The notes under the pieces were generated by a model. It saw nothing but the letters and a program-made list of their open reading frames with translations, searched no databases and had not been told where the DNA came from. Positions 10,489-21,776 of a DNA stretch of 64,000 nucleotides are shown here, one piece after another. Source of the stretch: Leptodontidium sp. MPI-SDFR-AT-0119 (lineage: Eukaryota; Ascomycota; Leotiomycetes; Helotiales; Leptodontidiaceae); the NCBI GenBank assembly GCA_020726505.1, contig JAHLEZ010000028.1:682001-746000 (forward strand), read 5' to 3'. The stretch's first letter is position 1; every line of letters begins with the position of its first letter. A program made the translations under genes and the position numbers.

Positions 10489-11577
10489 CCCAGCGTTACG
10501 ATCACGAGGAGAGCAAGTCCTGATTGAGTCTATAGGAGTTATGGGAGCAAATTCGAGGTATTCTTTCCAGGCACCATAGCCTTTGGATAGATTTGAACAT
10601 CGGACATGTCGGTTTATATACCGTATAGATCTCAACTTGTGAAGAAGGCTGTGTGTGATGTAGAGAAGCCCCCAAAAAATCAGGCGTATCCACGCGTTGG
10701 ATATGGCCTGGTTGGCGGCCAGTAATTTTAGGCGGGGTTGTGGTGTTAGACCTGCTGTTTTCGGCGGGTTTGGTCGCTGTTTTACGCGGGCTCGAACCCT
10801 CCACAACTCATCACGTGTGGACATGGAGGGACACACGGAATGTTGGAAGATACCTACCTACACCCTTTTTGGAATGGCGTTTTCGATTAATGGTGGGAAA
10901 GGGAGGGAAATGAAAAGTAATCGGAATTGGAATCGGCCGCCTTGCTGGAGAGGCTGGGTGCTGTGTGAGTGGCACTTACGAAGCAGCACTTACTGGGAGG
11001 TGAGATGGAAGGAGAAAGAAAGAATCGATTGTGAGTTGGAGAAACGGGACATGGAAGATTATTGGGAGGTGGAAAGCAGTTCGGATGAGATAACGAATAT
11101 TCGCTTCTATTGTTCTTTGTTTGATGGTAATAGAGTTTACTATGAAGACACGGGCGAATAATACAGGACGTAGTGTAGCAGAGGCCGAGAACAATGAGAA
11201 ATTTTGACATGACACTTTCCGCCTTGCCCCTGCATTGTTTACAGGTTTACTCGAAAAGTAGAAACGCGTCTTTCCCTCTCTTTGACTTTAGAAACTTACT
11301 AAGATAACAAGTGCGATAACACAAATTACAAGTGGTAATAATGCGCTTGGAGCAGGGCTGAAGAAAACCAGGCGGAGTCAACGGCGAAATTTGATAGCCA
11401 GAGTCCGTAAGAGTTTAGACTGGGCGAGAGGTAAAGAAGCCAGGAAGGCCTGATTCGTAGATATCAAGGCTCCCTTTGTGTAGAAGTTTGATCTCCTGAC
11501 GTCTGGTCCAAACCACGCAAGTCTTCTTGAGTACTTGTATTCAGCGGCGGGCTGAGCAAGTATATACTTGGCTAATT
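10489..11577. other. intergenic; only unrecognised open frames
   Basis: Includes a 154-codon + frame (10697-11161) overlapped by minus-strand frames of similar length. It is Trp-, Arg- and Glu-rich with no recognised domain and is probably a chance frame. The 3' end of the HET transcript should lie in the first few hundred bases. Confidence 0.3.
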
Positions 11578-12760
11578 CTACATATCAGATTTATTTTCTT
11601 TAAGTTGACATGAAATATGGGCTCCCTCCACCCGTTCAGCTGGCAGGCTGCAGTATCTACATGTGGGGCTCGACGCCACATCCCTCCGTACTCGAAGATA
11701 AGGCAGCATCACAAAAAGTATACGTATGGACTCCATCAAGACTCGTTGTATTAAAGACCATGTATCATATACCATTTGCTTTACTCACGACAGCATGGTT
11801 AGGTTCCGATCAACAAGACTCACTGCCAGAGAGATTGCTGTTTCAGTGGTGGGGACGTGATACGGTTCCCAGGTGTCCATATGCACCCTCCCCAGCTTTT
11901 TCGTCACTGGACTACCACTCTTCTTGTTCATCACCCGCAGTAGCTTCGATCGAAGGCACGGTCTGCACGGTTTGGATTTGGGAAGCGCTTTCAAGGGTTC
12001 ACGGATGCCATCGACGTGACGGTGAAGATCCTTCATTCGATCCGAGCCAAGATGGCTAAGTCGTCTGTGCATTAGCTTAAGAGTATTCTTCGGAAGAAAG
12101 TTCGTCATTCTTCTGTTCTCTTAGCAGTTTGTGGCGAACAGCGAGTGCTTTTGACTGCGAAACACGCTTTAGCACATAGTCGTTGCCGTTGAGTTCGCCA
12201 TAGCCGACTTCCCGGCCATCTTTCCGCACAATGGCCTTCCCGTTTCCAAATTCAACCGTTATCCCTCTGCGATCGAGCTGTCTCACTGACAGCAAATTGG
12301 CTGCCAGTGATGGAACATAGAGAGCGTCTAGCAGATCCAAATCTTCCCCGTTGCGGAGGGAAACGCGACAGGTTCCAGTTCCTGCTGCTGAAATGAAGGT
12401 TCCGTTTGCTAGCTCAACTTCCCTGCGGTCTGTCGTATCAAGGTCAACGAATTGACTTCGATCAGCACTCGACATGGGTGTCGAGCAATCCCAAGCTATC
12501 ATCGCCGGCTGGTTCCGACGTTGTGAAAGAGCACGCCGGCGTTACGGGGCTAGGTGGGTACAGTAGAGAGAGCGCCTCGTCTGTCACGAAGGACGTGTAG
12601 TCTATCTCATTACAGAACTCAAACAAGACTTTCAGCGACCCACCTGCCCGATCGCGGGACTTCATATAGTGCTCGGACAACATCTCGAGTTTGAGTTTCT
12701 TGCTTGGCACACGCTGGTCTTCGACGACTTTTACTAGGAACGCCGCCAGGTTCTTAATAT
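11578..12760 (-). pseudogene. Ty1/copia retrotransposon fragment (Gag end, protease, integrase start)
   Basis: Minus-strand frames line up as the middle of a copia polyprotein. 12462-12710 is the end of Gag plus linker. 12077-12502 is the protease-region segment ending ALYVPSLAANLLSVRQL. 11785-12108 carries the pre-integrase zinc motif (HRRLSHL ... CRPCLRSK) and the integrase start HMDTWEP. 11578-11775 is a frame-broken part of the integrase core. LTRs, reverse transcriptase and RNase H are missing. Codon composition is ordinary rather than AT-shifted, so this copy escaped strong RIP or was inserted as a fragment. It sits between the HET gene and the LINE remnant. Confidence 0.85.
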
Positions 12761-14592
12761 CAGACTTTAATGTTAGTTGGGTTTAGTTTAGATATGTTAT
12801 TAAGGCATCCTCTTGAAGTACGGAAAGGTCGCGGAGGCTATACCTATTAAATCAGTAGTCCAGGGGAGGGTGGGTCTGCAACTTACGTCTCGTTCGATAT
12901 GTCTCGAGGGAGTCGGAGGAAGATACCGGCACCAAATTCTTTTACTAATTTTGAGCATGTCTGGCTCGGGCTATCTAGTTTTCAAATCTTCCCTTAGCAT
13001 GTTGCCGTGTCTCCCGTTTTTCTAGCAACTGTGGGAGAAGAAAATTAACAAAGTCATTATTTAGAGATCTTCTGGCTCCCTCGTGGCTATTAGTTGTTTT
13101 CTGTCTCTTTCTTTTCCTTTTGCGCGGGCTTTCCTTCCGAGTTTTTGCTTCCTGCTCTTTTAAGTTGTATATGTTTGCGAGATATAGTCGATAATAGAGT
13201 TCAGGGAAGTAATTATTATTAGTCGAGAGTGCTTCGTACTGCCGTTAATACCTAGCTAATAGTTTTTTTATCCTGTCTTTAGCTGTCTCTTGCGGCTTTG
13301 TGGTCGCAGGTGCCTTGTCTAGACCCTCTAGAAGCGATGCCCTTTATGAGCCCAAGTAGTGCTATAAGTTAGATATTTCGGGGCTCGGAATTATAGACAA
13401 CATATCTAGAGAGATCGCAGAACCGGTTAGCAAAGCGAGTGGATCTGCGAGACGTGTATGTCGTTCTTCTGTCTGGATTCGAAGCGGATTAATCGAAGGG
13501 GAGGCTTCTTTAGACCCAAACAGTTAGCTAGATGTACAAACGGGGATGGTAGGGCTCACTTCTCGGCGCTCTATCGCTTTGACATGTATTTAGGCTGCTG
13601 TTGCCCAGTCTAGCAGTAGGGACTGGTATGGTATATATAACAGGAGGGTCGGTGGATGTAGTATTGTGAGACATGGATGATCTCGACGTTGGCAGGCTCT
13701 GGCTCTCCCGTCGGTGCGAAGGACTTCGCAGAGGGCTTATCTGCGCAAGAGCGCAGGAGCTCTGGAATGTTGTCTCTTCAGTGGCCAGCGTATCTTCGAA
13801 CGCCTGAGCCGGACTTCCGCCATAGTATTGCGAAAGACAGGCATTATTAGAGACAAGACAAGGTGGAACTCCGGACGGGTCATTAACATCGGAGTAATTA
13901 ATTTCGTCTTTAACCCTATTGTCTATTACTGTATCTACTCTATCCTCTACATGTGATCTGCTCATCTATTTGCTATACGCATTAGTAGGCTGGCAGTCAT
14001 CGCTACTAGCAGCGACATTTCTATGTCTATTATGGCCAAGGCTTAGAGAGCTAGTATCGTCACACGTTTAGTAGTTAATTATTAACGAGAGGATCACGGG
14101 AGTACACAGTACTTTAGATCAGTCGGTTTCAGCGATTGACAATATAGTAGAAGTTGCGATACTATTTAGACAGGCTTAATCGACCTGTCCGCTGGCGATA
14201 CTAGAGAATTCCTTGAGTAAGAACGCAGAGTATCTATTAGTAACAAGAACTTCTATTATATATATCCAGGTTTAAAGAAGGTTTTAGAGTTAATTCTTAG
14301 AAGTATAATTTCTGGTGATATTATCTCTTATGGCGATGGACGTGTGTGGAGAGAAGAAGCAAACGGACAACTTTAGAGCTTTAAGGAACAGCAATTTTGG
14401 TGGGGCTCCGTTCTATTATGCCAAGGCCAGCCACCGAATCAGAGATAAGCCCGAAAAATGACCGTGCTAATGCAGGGATGCCGAGTTCTGATGTTACGTG
14501 ATGGATATATAGCTTGCGAAAAGACGAGCTAAGATGTAACTTAGATTTTAGACAACTTCTTTGCGCTTAGCTTAGGGAATTTGAGGCCAAGG
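12761..14592. other. no supported gene
   Basis: Mixed composition. A 145-codon minus frame (13528-13965), rich in Ser, Pro and Thr, overlaps an 80-codon + frame. I recognise neither. The position just upstream of a 5'-truncated LINE allows that this is degraded 5' LINE sequence, but I see no endonuclease or reverse-transcriptase motif. Confidence 0.3.
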
Positions 14593-14756
14593 GATTTAGG
14601 GACAATAGTTTAAGGGACAATGGATTAAGGGAAAAGGATTTAGGGACAATAGATTTAGGGACGATGGATTTAGGGACAATGGATTAAGGGACAATGGTTT
14701 GAGGGACGATGGATTTAGGGACAATGGTTTAGGGGATAATGGATTTAGGACCGGGG
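14593..14756. repeat. minisatellite, 15-bp unit, about 11 copies
   Basis: Successive units follow GATTTAGGGACAATG with small changes (GATTAAGGGACAATG, GTTTGAGGGACGATG, and so on). One unit is 14 bp. A 15-bp unit keeps frame, giving repetitive peptides on both strands (for example LNPLSLNPSS on the minus strand). It directly abuts the start of the recognisable LINE coding sequence. Confidence 0.9.
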
Positions 14757-16302
14757 ATTTCTGGAAGACAAGCGCCGAGACTGTCAGCAGGATTCTCTCC
14801 TCGGATAGAATGCCAACCCTGGCAGGCTTCCAACTCCTCCGGACCACGAGGAGCCGATGGAGAAAGGAACTATACCTGAGCCCTCTAGAACACACGTACA
14901 GGCGTCTTCGTCAGCGTCGCGGAGCGTCGATTAAGGACTAAGAGATTATCCCACTATTTCTTGTACTATTATAGTAGTAAGGACCGATCGTAAGGATAGT
15001 ATCATACGCTAAAACGACTAGAACCCAACATAAGGAGTTCCTCAAGCACCCCTCAAATAGCCTCTTCGTTTACACTAACGGCAGCGGAATTAACAATTAT
15101 ATAAGAGCTGCAGCAATATCAACCCTAACTAAATATACAAAACTGGCGTATATAGGGGATAGTGAAACCTTAACCGTATATACTACAGAACTATAAAGTA
15201 TTAAGCTAGCTCTTTAAATTACAGACGAAGACGCAAAGAGAGGAAACAAGAAAGACAAGCTAATCATCTTTATAGATAACTAAGCAACTATCTGGACATT
15301 TTAGAAACTAATTAGTAAATCAGGTGTGTATATTGTAGCTAACGCGATACAACTCATAGACAAACTCCAAGGAGATCGTGGGACGCGAGTCGAGTTAAAA
15401 TGGGTGCCAGCCCACACAGGCATCTTAAGAAACGAAGCCGCAGACAGAGCGGCTAAGAGAGCAGATAAACAAAATGCAGGAGCTAGCCAAGGAAACGAGA
15501 ACGTCATATAGACAAGGAAATATCATTTACAAGCAACCTTAAAGACTTAGGTCAGGAGGTAAATAAGAGCCGAATGGACAAACAATTAGAAAGTAGAAAC
15601 GAGAGGAAGAACCACATTTAAGTATACCTCGCAGCCATTACATAAGATCCTACGACTAACACTATAGACTAAAGAAGTGGCAGAGTGCTCTACTTATTCA
15701 GATGTACACAGAGAAAATTGGGCTAAGAGACTTCCTGTGGAAGAGAAGAGTGCCGAAAGTCGACGGCCCCGGATGCGACTATAGCGAAGGACGGCAAACT
15801 GTGGACTATATCCTGCTGAGGTGTCGGACATACAACGACGTGCGGCGAAGGGTATTTAGGAGGGGAGGACGAATAAACCTGAGGGCAATCTTAAACGAGC
15901 CAAAACTAGTTACAAAGGCAATTAGATTTATAGAACAGACGCGTCTCCTTGGGCAGTTTCGGAGTTGCGATGTAGAGCAAAGAGACGAAGTGGAGCGTTA
16001 GGGGGAGACTAAAGGTACGGGGACACGAGATGACTAGCAGAAGCGGCAGCCAAAGAGCCTAATACACTATTAGAGGATAAAGCAAAGCACTCTTACTTAA
16101 CGCCTATGTAAATAGTCGTAGATAAGAGCCAGACCGTCCAGTAGAGGAGGTTGCTAGTCACTATAAAGTAATAAAGTGAAGTGCGAATTACCGAATGCGG
16201 TAACGTCACTTCGGCAACTGGCGCCGAAGCTGGACCATGCCGGCATAGCAGTCCTACGGTGGACAGCTGGAACCGAGGTGAATAAATGAATGAATGAATG
16301 AA
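14757..16302 (+). pseudogene. 5'-truncated, degraded non-LTR retrotransposon (LINE, Tad-like) with RNase H
   Basis: + strand coding remnants appear in LINE order. The end of the reverse-transcriptase part is near 14780-14940 (LSPLEHTYRRLRQRRG). The RNase H domain is at about 15060-15510, starting VYTNGSG (normally YTDGSG), with FIDN, VELKWVPAHTGI and NEAADRAAKRA. The C-terminal zinc-knuckle tail is at 15702-16001 (CDYSEGRQTVDYILLRC). Several stops and frame changes break it. The 3' end is marked by a TGAA-type simple repeat at 16279-16302, the short tail expected for such LINEs. Most of the reverse transcriptase and everything upstream is missing. Confidence 0.85.
16279..16302. repeat. (TGAA)n tract, 3' tail of the LINE
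   Basis: Six tetranucleotide units, five TGAA and one TAAA, end the LINE remnant. Short tandem repeats instead of poly(A) terminate many non-LTR elements, so this probably marks the insertion's 3' boundary. Confidence 0.8.
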
Positions 16303-17176
16303 CGGTGCTGGATTCATGTTTATTCGAGATCTGCGGGCCGCATGAGCCTCACTTTCCTACTCACCACCCCGTTACTCGTTTGACAGCATCCACTTCAGTT
16401 CCGGCAGCGGCGTAGTTTCAAATTTTATTGAAGTATAAAGAACCTAGCTAACTCTTCTCAATTCTTTAAACATCCTGGCAACTCCCATTTTCTCCGAGCA
16501 GGTCCGTCTATCCTCCATCTATCCTCCATCTATCCGCTCACCAAGCTCATATGGACTTTTGAGACAAGACACTCAACTGTGAGACGTAGGCACCTCGATT
16601 CTACCTTCGCCACACAAGGATTCACGCGACTGGCTTCAGAAGCGCTTCTGGGTCTAAAGGCGCAAACGATATTCCTGTGGCTCCAGTAACACCACATTCT
16701 CAGAAGCCTTCCATTGCAGCAGGCTGCGCGGACGCAATTCTTCTGGTATCGACGATACTTCTACCCGCCATAGATGTGCCACCGAACCAAGCTGATCTCC
16801 GCAATCCTGTGTCATGTTGTTTATGCGGAGCGGATTGTCAAGCGCCAGGCTGTTCTCTCATTGAGAAGGGCAACAAAATATTTAGACACGGTGGCGGAAG
16901 ATATATTTCATCTGAGTCCAGGGACTGTCGCTCCGAGCCTGGGTCTAGGTCTTCGATCGATCCTGTTGTGCAGCCAAGAACAAAGTCACAGCCGATATGT
17001 GTCCAGCCTTCTAGAGAAGATGAAGCCCCATCAGTAAGACCACTCTTCAGACTCCGCCTGCGTCGCAGTCACTAATGAAGCGTTAATCATAGGTTCACTA
17101 TACAACCCTACTCCCGCGACCATCAACATTTCCGATCAGCGCTTCGGACGTTTGCAATTCATTTTCCACCACGGCA
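16303..17176 (+). other. coding-like but unrecognised region upstream of the protease pseudogene
   Basis: A + frame at 16774-17037 gives a helical, coding-like stretch (RRATKYLDTVAEDIFHL, then a Leu/Ser-rich part) with no identified domain. It may be an exon of a decayed host gene. A short direct repeat of TATCCTCCATC lies near 16510-16545. No intact gene is supported. Confidence 0.25.
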
Positions 17177-18160
17177 TTGCCCCTACTTGCCCAGCCAGAC
17201 ACCACTGCACAAGAACAGGGGATCACAGCACTAGGCATCTCAAATCTCGCAAACCACAATGCCGACCCTGATACCATGGGCGTATCTGCTAACAGGTCAT
17301 CACATATCGGGGGCAAAAGTTATGAAGAACTTCGAGATGATGTCGAGAGTCAGTCGTGCAACGAGGTCGACCGCTATAAAGGGCACTCAGGAGAAAGTCT
17401 CAAAGGAGATCGAGAGCCTTCTGTCAACCTATTCTGCCTACTAGACGAGACTTCTCAACCTACGCGACAACAAAGCACACCACCTGGAAGTTCCTCGCGA
17501 GGATTGGCGTGGAAACCTGATCTCTGGACTCCTGGAGCATGTTTGAAGATCGTGTTCCTTAATGGGTCTTCTGAAGATCAAAGAGAGGTGAAAGCGGCCC
17601 TGGATGACTTTCTCACTGGTTCCCCGAAAATGAATCTCCGCGTCCAATTTGTGGATCTCGGCATTGCAAGGATTCGGACGTACGAATTTCCTTCAATTGC
17701 AAAGTCAACGAATCAATTGTTGGAAGGCATGCTGCTGATCACAATCAAGACCAGCCCAAAATCCAGTTCTGTCTGCCTCTTGCCACTGCGGCCCTCGACT
17801 ATCGAAAGTTTCTCATTTATCATGAAATATATCATATGCTGGCCTGTCGACACATGCATCAAGCGTCAGATTGCCCAATCAAATGGAAATCCACGACCGA
17901 GATATACCAATACTACGATGTCCAGTACCAATGGGACACAAAAACTACGGACTAGGAGGTCCTTGGTCGTATCCCGGAGAGCGAATAACTTCTCGTATCC
18001 GGATATGATCCTTTATCCGTTTCTCATTATCCGATTCCTGCTCATTTGATGGCCAATCCGACCGAGCCTCGTTATAACACTACACCTTCGCGACTCGACA
18101 GGGAATCCCTTGTAAAATGGTATCATTTCTTCCCCGCAATCGGATCAGAAATCAGCAAAA
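17177..18160 (+). pseudogene. astacin-like (M12A-type) zinc metalloprotease pseudogene
   Basis: A 290-codon open frame begins at 17177, but the recognisable domain uses two frames. The N-terminal strand region (LWTPGACLKIVFLNGSSEDQ, VQFVDLG) is in that frame up to about 17680. The rest is in the next frame: DVRISFNC, then the zinc site HEIYHMLACRH (17821-17853), which fits HExxHxxGxxH with Ala for Gly, then IKWKSTTEIYQYYDVQYQWD. Two in-frame stops follow (TAG 17953, TAA 17986). Beyond them the same frame continues with YDPLSVSHYPIPA, where the Met-turn Met is Ser (18022-18024). A frameshift, two stops and the lost Met-turn show it is dead. The N-terminal 110 residues of the open frame are not recognised. 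Intact relatives are secreted or cytosolic zincins of unclear role in fungi. Confidence 0.75.
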
Positions 18161-18969
18161 GCGAGGGAGGCGGTAGCCTGGGGTTGAAATCGTTAAGCGG
18201 TTTCCCGCTGAAGAGCAGGTGGGCGTTTTCGAGGCGACAGAGGCGACAGATCCTCATGTTGGTAATGGTCATTTACGTGATTGTATTGGGAGGCTATGGG
18301 CGGCGCTAAACTTGCTGGTAATGTGGGATGGTTTTAGATGTAGATTCCGAATGTTAAAGGAATACATCAGGCATTCTGGTTTTCTGGTTTTTGATTGCTC
18401 TAAAAAGCGCGGAAGGCAAATGTCCATTCACCGTTCATAGTTCATAGGAGGCTAAATTGTATGTCACAGAAGGTTTGCGGACTTGGTTGCAGCTTTTTGT
18501 TTGGGCGGTATAGCTCTGTGTTACTCTATAGATGTCGTAGATTTCCTGGGAATGGAGAGCCATAGCTCAATCAGATTACTTAGATATTTGCTACCTAATT
18601 TAACTTGATAATGCGCTAAATCAACTTGCCCTCGTAGCTACCTAGGCTCGTGTCCTACTCCCAAAACTTATATCGCATAACGATGTTCTTTTACTTCTGC
18701 ATAGGAAATATTCTGAGCGTTACCACCGACACCTGATACTCGAAATTGAAGCTTTTCACAAATTTTATATATACCCCGCTCTGGTTCCTTGCCTCGTCCT
18801 GCCCAACTTACCGTCGCTAATGGCAGTGGCGCTCCTCTCTGATCTCCTTAGGCGCATGGTTGATGAGCTTGTAGTTCCACTTAATCTAGGTACGTGACTT
18901 ATCGAATTGTTGCCTATGATAGCAATCTCTGGATCCGTGACGAGAAATTGCTTCATTCCTTGTTCTTGC
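18161..18969. other. intergenic, no supported gene
   Basis: The open frame at 18046-18309 that enters this stretch begins as the tail of the protease remnant and then loses recognisable similarity. The remainder holds only short frames. The 3' side is the downstream region of the minus-strand HET gene. Confidence 0.35.
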
Positions 18970-21332
18970 TTATTGCAACTTAATTTTCTGAATACGCTTC
19001 TCTTTAAGATCCCTCCAATATGTCCAAAAACTCGCATAAAAATATCCTATTGCAATTCTTTCCGCCGCCCCACTTGGTTGCCACCGAATTAACATGAAAT
19101 TTACAAATTTATTAGAGCCAATTGGTCCATCAATATCCCAAGGAGGGGGGCTGGCCGAAAACTGCTGATACCCTTCTTCCTGATCGTTTCTAACGTCAGA
19201 CAATATAAGCACACTAACATTGCCTGGCAATACGCCACTAACGGCTTTATTATTTTCACAATATTGAAGGTTTCCGAAAAAGACATTGCCTTGGCCGATG
19301 GACCAAGAGGTTTGTAGGCTGGGGAGTGTGTCCAAATGCTGTGTAAATTGTGATGCAGTCGCCACAGCTCCCTCAATGTACAGAGCCGATGAGGTTGCCC
19401 GACCCTGCTCCTCACTGAATGTTGACCTAGGCTAATGTTAATAGTGTTATCTCAATAAAGTTTTTGGAGAGTCAAGGGGCGGTGAAAGGGAGTTGGGGCT
19501 GTTGACTCTAATGGAAATAGCTTAAAGAGTCGTCTGATATTTTGTTCGTCCAACGACCTTTTGTCATAATAGCAACCCCCAGTCCATCCGGCCCAGCACC
19601 AGCTCGGAAACGATTGATTGCGGGTCAATTCAACAGAAGGTTTGACTTTCCAGAGGAGTGCTTGATCAAATATTGCCATTGGTAATCCAAGCATCGATCC
19701 TTGGCCATATTTTTTCTCCCATAAGCTAAGGATTCCTCTGAATGCGTTGAGGCGATCTGTGGGATAGGAAATAGAAATAATTCGTTCAGTATATAGCGCA
19801 ACGAGTTGGAAATATATATCAGACCGGCTTTGCTTTTCCGTTTCCGAAATATTTAGTGGCCTGATACGGGAAGAGACGCTAATGTGTTCTGACTGAGGTA
19901 GTGTGTCGACAGGTTTGCGGCAGGAATAAGTACAGGAATAATCGTCAAGGTATAAGCAGCGTCTCGAGAGTAACATCTCCTGAAACGTCCATCCACGAGA
20001 CTCGTACATAAGCTCTACCTGTTCGATGCCAGGCTCAAAGTACAAAAAGCTTCTCCCCATTATAGAAGCGGTTAGACGATTATGTGTAACATCTGTGGGG
20101 AAAACGCAAGGAGCGCGAATGCCGGCTAGGCATGATGTTTCAGCACATTTTCCATTGGCTGCGCACAAGGTCAGAAGAGATGCGCCATATATAGAGTGCA
20201 TGTTCTGAATTTGGTGATGTTTTTGGCTCTCGCCGTCTTGCACAATGCAGAGGCAGTCAACCCATAAATATCTTTGGTGTAGAGCGCGAACGATATGCAT
20301 CGCATCTCTAATGACGTGAGGGAGCCTCCTCTTGTTCATAGACAATGCACCTTTCTCCATAAGCAACGATACGTTAGCTTTCCTAGTTTGCAGCATCTCA
20401 ACGGCTCCCCAGACGTAGCTAAGGGCCAAAAAGCTGTACTCTGAAGTAGCGCTAACAAGTCGCTCGTCAACCACGTCAAGTAAAAGGAGCTTCAAATCGA
20501 CATTACTCTCCCGACGGCATTCTCGATGGTCTTCCTCACAACCTCGAATTATATGAAGGAGGGGAGATAGGTCCGACTGATCAATGGCCGATGCGCAGCT
20601 CGTGACGGTTGTAAGTGAAGCATTCACGGGGGCGGTTAAGATTCTTTGCCCCCTTAGAGCCCCCAGATATTTCGATCGTAGAACGTCAATATGACCAACT
20701 TGATGGACAAACGGGCTTTCACTTGGCAGGACAGTAAAAATGATTCCAATTTTTGAGAAAGCCTCTCGATGATCCTTGTCTCCACCAAGGAATAGAAACA
20801 ATATGTGGATGTTCCGATCGTGTATCCAAATGTCGGCAAGAACTCGAAACTAGGAATATTTCTTCACATATGCAGAATCCCATAGCATTAGGTGTCTGGA
20901 TGGTAATGCATAGAAAAGAAGACGACAAATACGACAACTTTGCCAGTTCCGCAGAATGTTGTTCACGAAACCGAAATCGTACCCAAAACTCCCATCCCGA
21001 AACGAATCATGCACATAGGATTTTGAAAGATAGTCAGCGAATATTTGGCAATTGCGGCAGAGAATTTCCTGTAAAGGGCGATCCGTGATAGTCTGGTTGT
21101 GTAGGTGGCCTGTTTCTGAAAGGCCTCGAAAGTCGCGAGTATATGAGCTGAAACGTTGCTGACTTTCATCACCATAATCTCCGCGCTCTAACTCCTTGTA
21201 ATGCAAAATCTCGTGATCCGAGCCTGGATTGCTCTGTGTCGCACCTGTCTGTAGTGCTCGCCGAGCCACCGTGTCTGTGCTATTCATATCATTCGCTTTG
21301 CCTGGTGAATTCTCTCTATATGGTGGCGTCAT
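18970..21332 (-). pseudogene. second HET-domain gene, interrupted by a single in-frame TAG
   Basis: Read right to left: start ATG at 21332, frame open to a TAG at 20850-20852 (codon 161), then the same frame open again to 19452. The HET domain lies after the stop: LALSYVWGA, LPHVIRDAMHIVRALHQRY, LWVDCLCIVQD, MHSIYGASLLTLCAANG, then RGWTFQEMLLSRRCLYL. The usual HET C-terminus (FVNFMLIRWQPSGAAERIA, IGYFYASFW) is at 18970-19365 in another frame. A candidate 80-bp intron (19427-19506, donor GTCAAC, acceptor CCTAG) joins the two in frame, giving 761 codons in all. The N-terminal part has Cys pairs (CRNC, CRICRLLF) seen in many HET proteins. The one TAG could be a CAG-to-TAG mutation, or be recoded by RNA editing. 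Exon integrity elsewhere suggests recent inactivation at most. Confidence 0.8.
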
Positions 21333-21776
21333 TCTTATATCGGGTTGTACTATATCAAAATCTCGAGAAGTTGGGAATCTAAGAGATGAGGCAAAGAAGA
21401 TATTGAGGCTCACACTCTACTCACAGATGATGATGATGATGATGACGATGAATTCCAGTTGGCTGTTCAGGGCCGCTGGCCCTATGATGATGATGACTGG
21501 CCTTATGATGATGATGATGAAGGTCTATTTCGCCCGGCTAAGCCTAAAGGGCACTAGTACTATTTACATGGGTTCGATTCCTTCAATTGGTCTCGTGACA
21601 GCCCTTTCGTTCGCTTTGAACAGTTTTTTGTTCTTACTTTGGATTCTATAATTCGACGTGGTCTCGTGGGTTTGTTAGTAGCAAGTGTACTTAGAGATAA
21701 AACTCCTCCAAGTGTTCAACGTCCTATCTTCAGCGGTTGAAGCAAGACCTGCTAAGCCACGAGGGTGCGTGGTGGG
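21333..21776 (+). repeat. (GAT)n-rich, Asp-encoding low-complexity segment and unrecognised tail
   Basis: Runs of GAT at about 21426-21450, 21483-21500 and 21505-21522 flank a short unique part. In one + frame they read as poly-Asp blocks around GRWPYDDDDWPYDDDDEGLF. The same frame continues past a TAG with HGFDSFNWSRDSPFVRFEQF and ends near 21740. This looks like a fragment of a real protein, possibly from a repeat element, but I do not recognise it. It also covers the upstream region of the divergent HET gene. Confidence 0.45.

Noticed and set aside
10697..11161. 154-codon + frame after the HET gene
   Set aside because: Overlapped by equally long minus frames, no recognisable domain, odd composition (Trp/Arg/Glu). 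Kept only as part of the intergenic note.
14593..14756. TTAGGG motifs suggesting an interstitial telomere tract
   Set aside because: TTAGGG occurs only as part of a 15-bp minisatellite unit, never as a 6-bp tandem array.
17177..18049. 290-codon frame as an intact gene
   Set aside because: Only the first part matches the protease family. The zinc site is in another frame, so the end of this frame is out of register.
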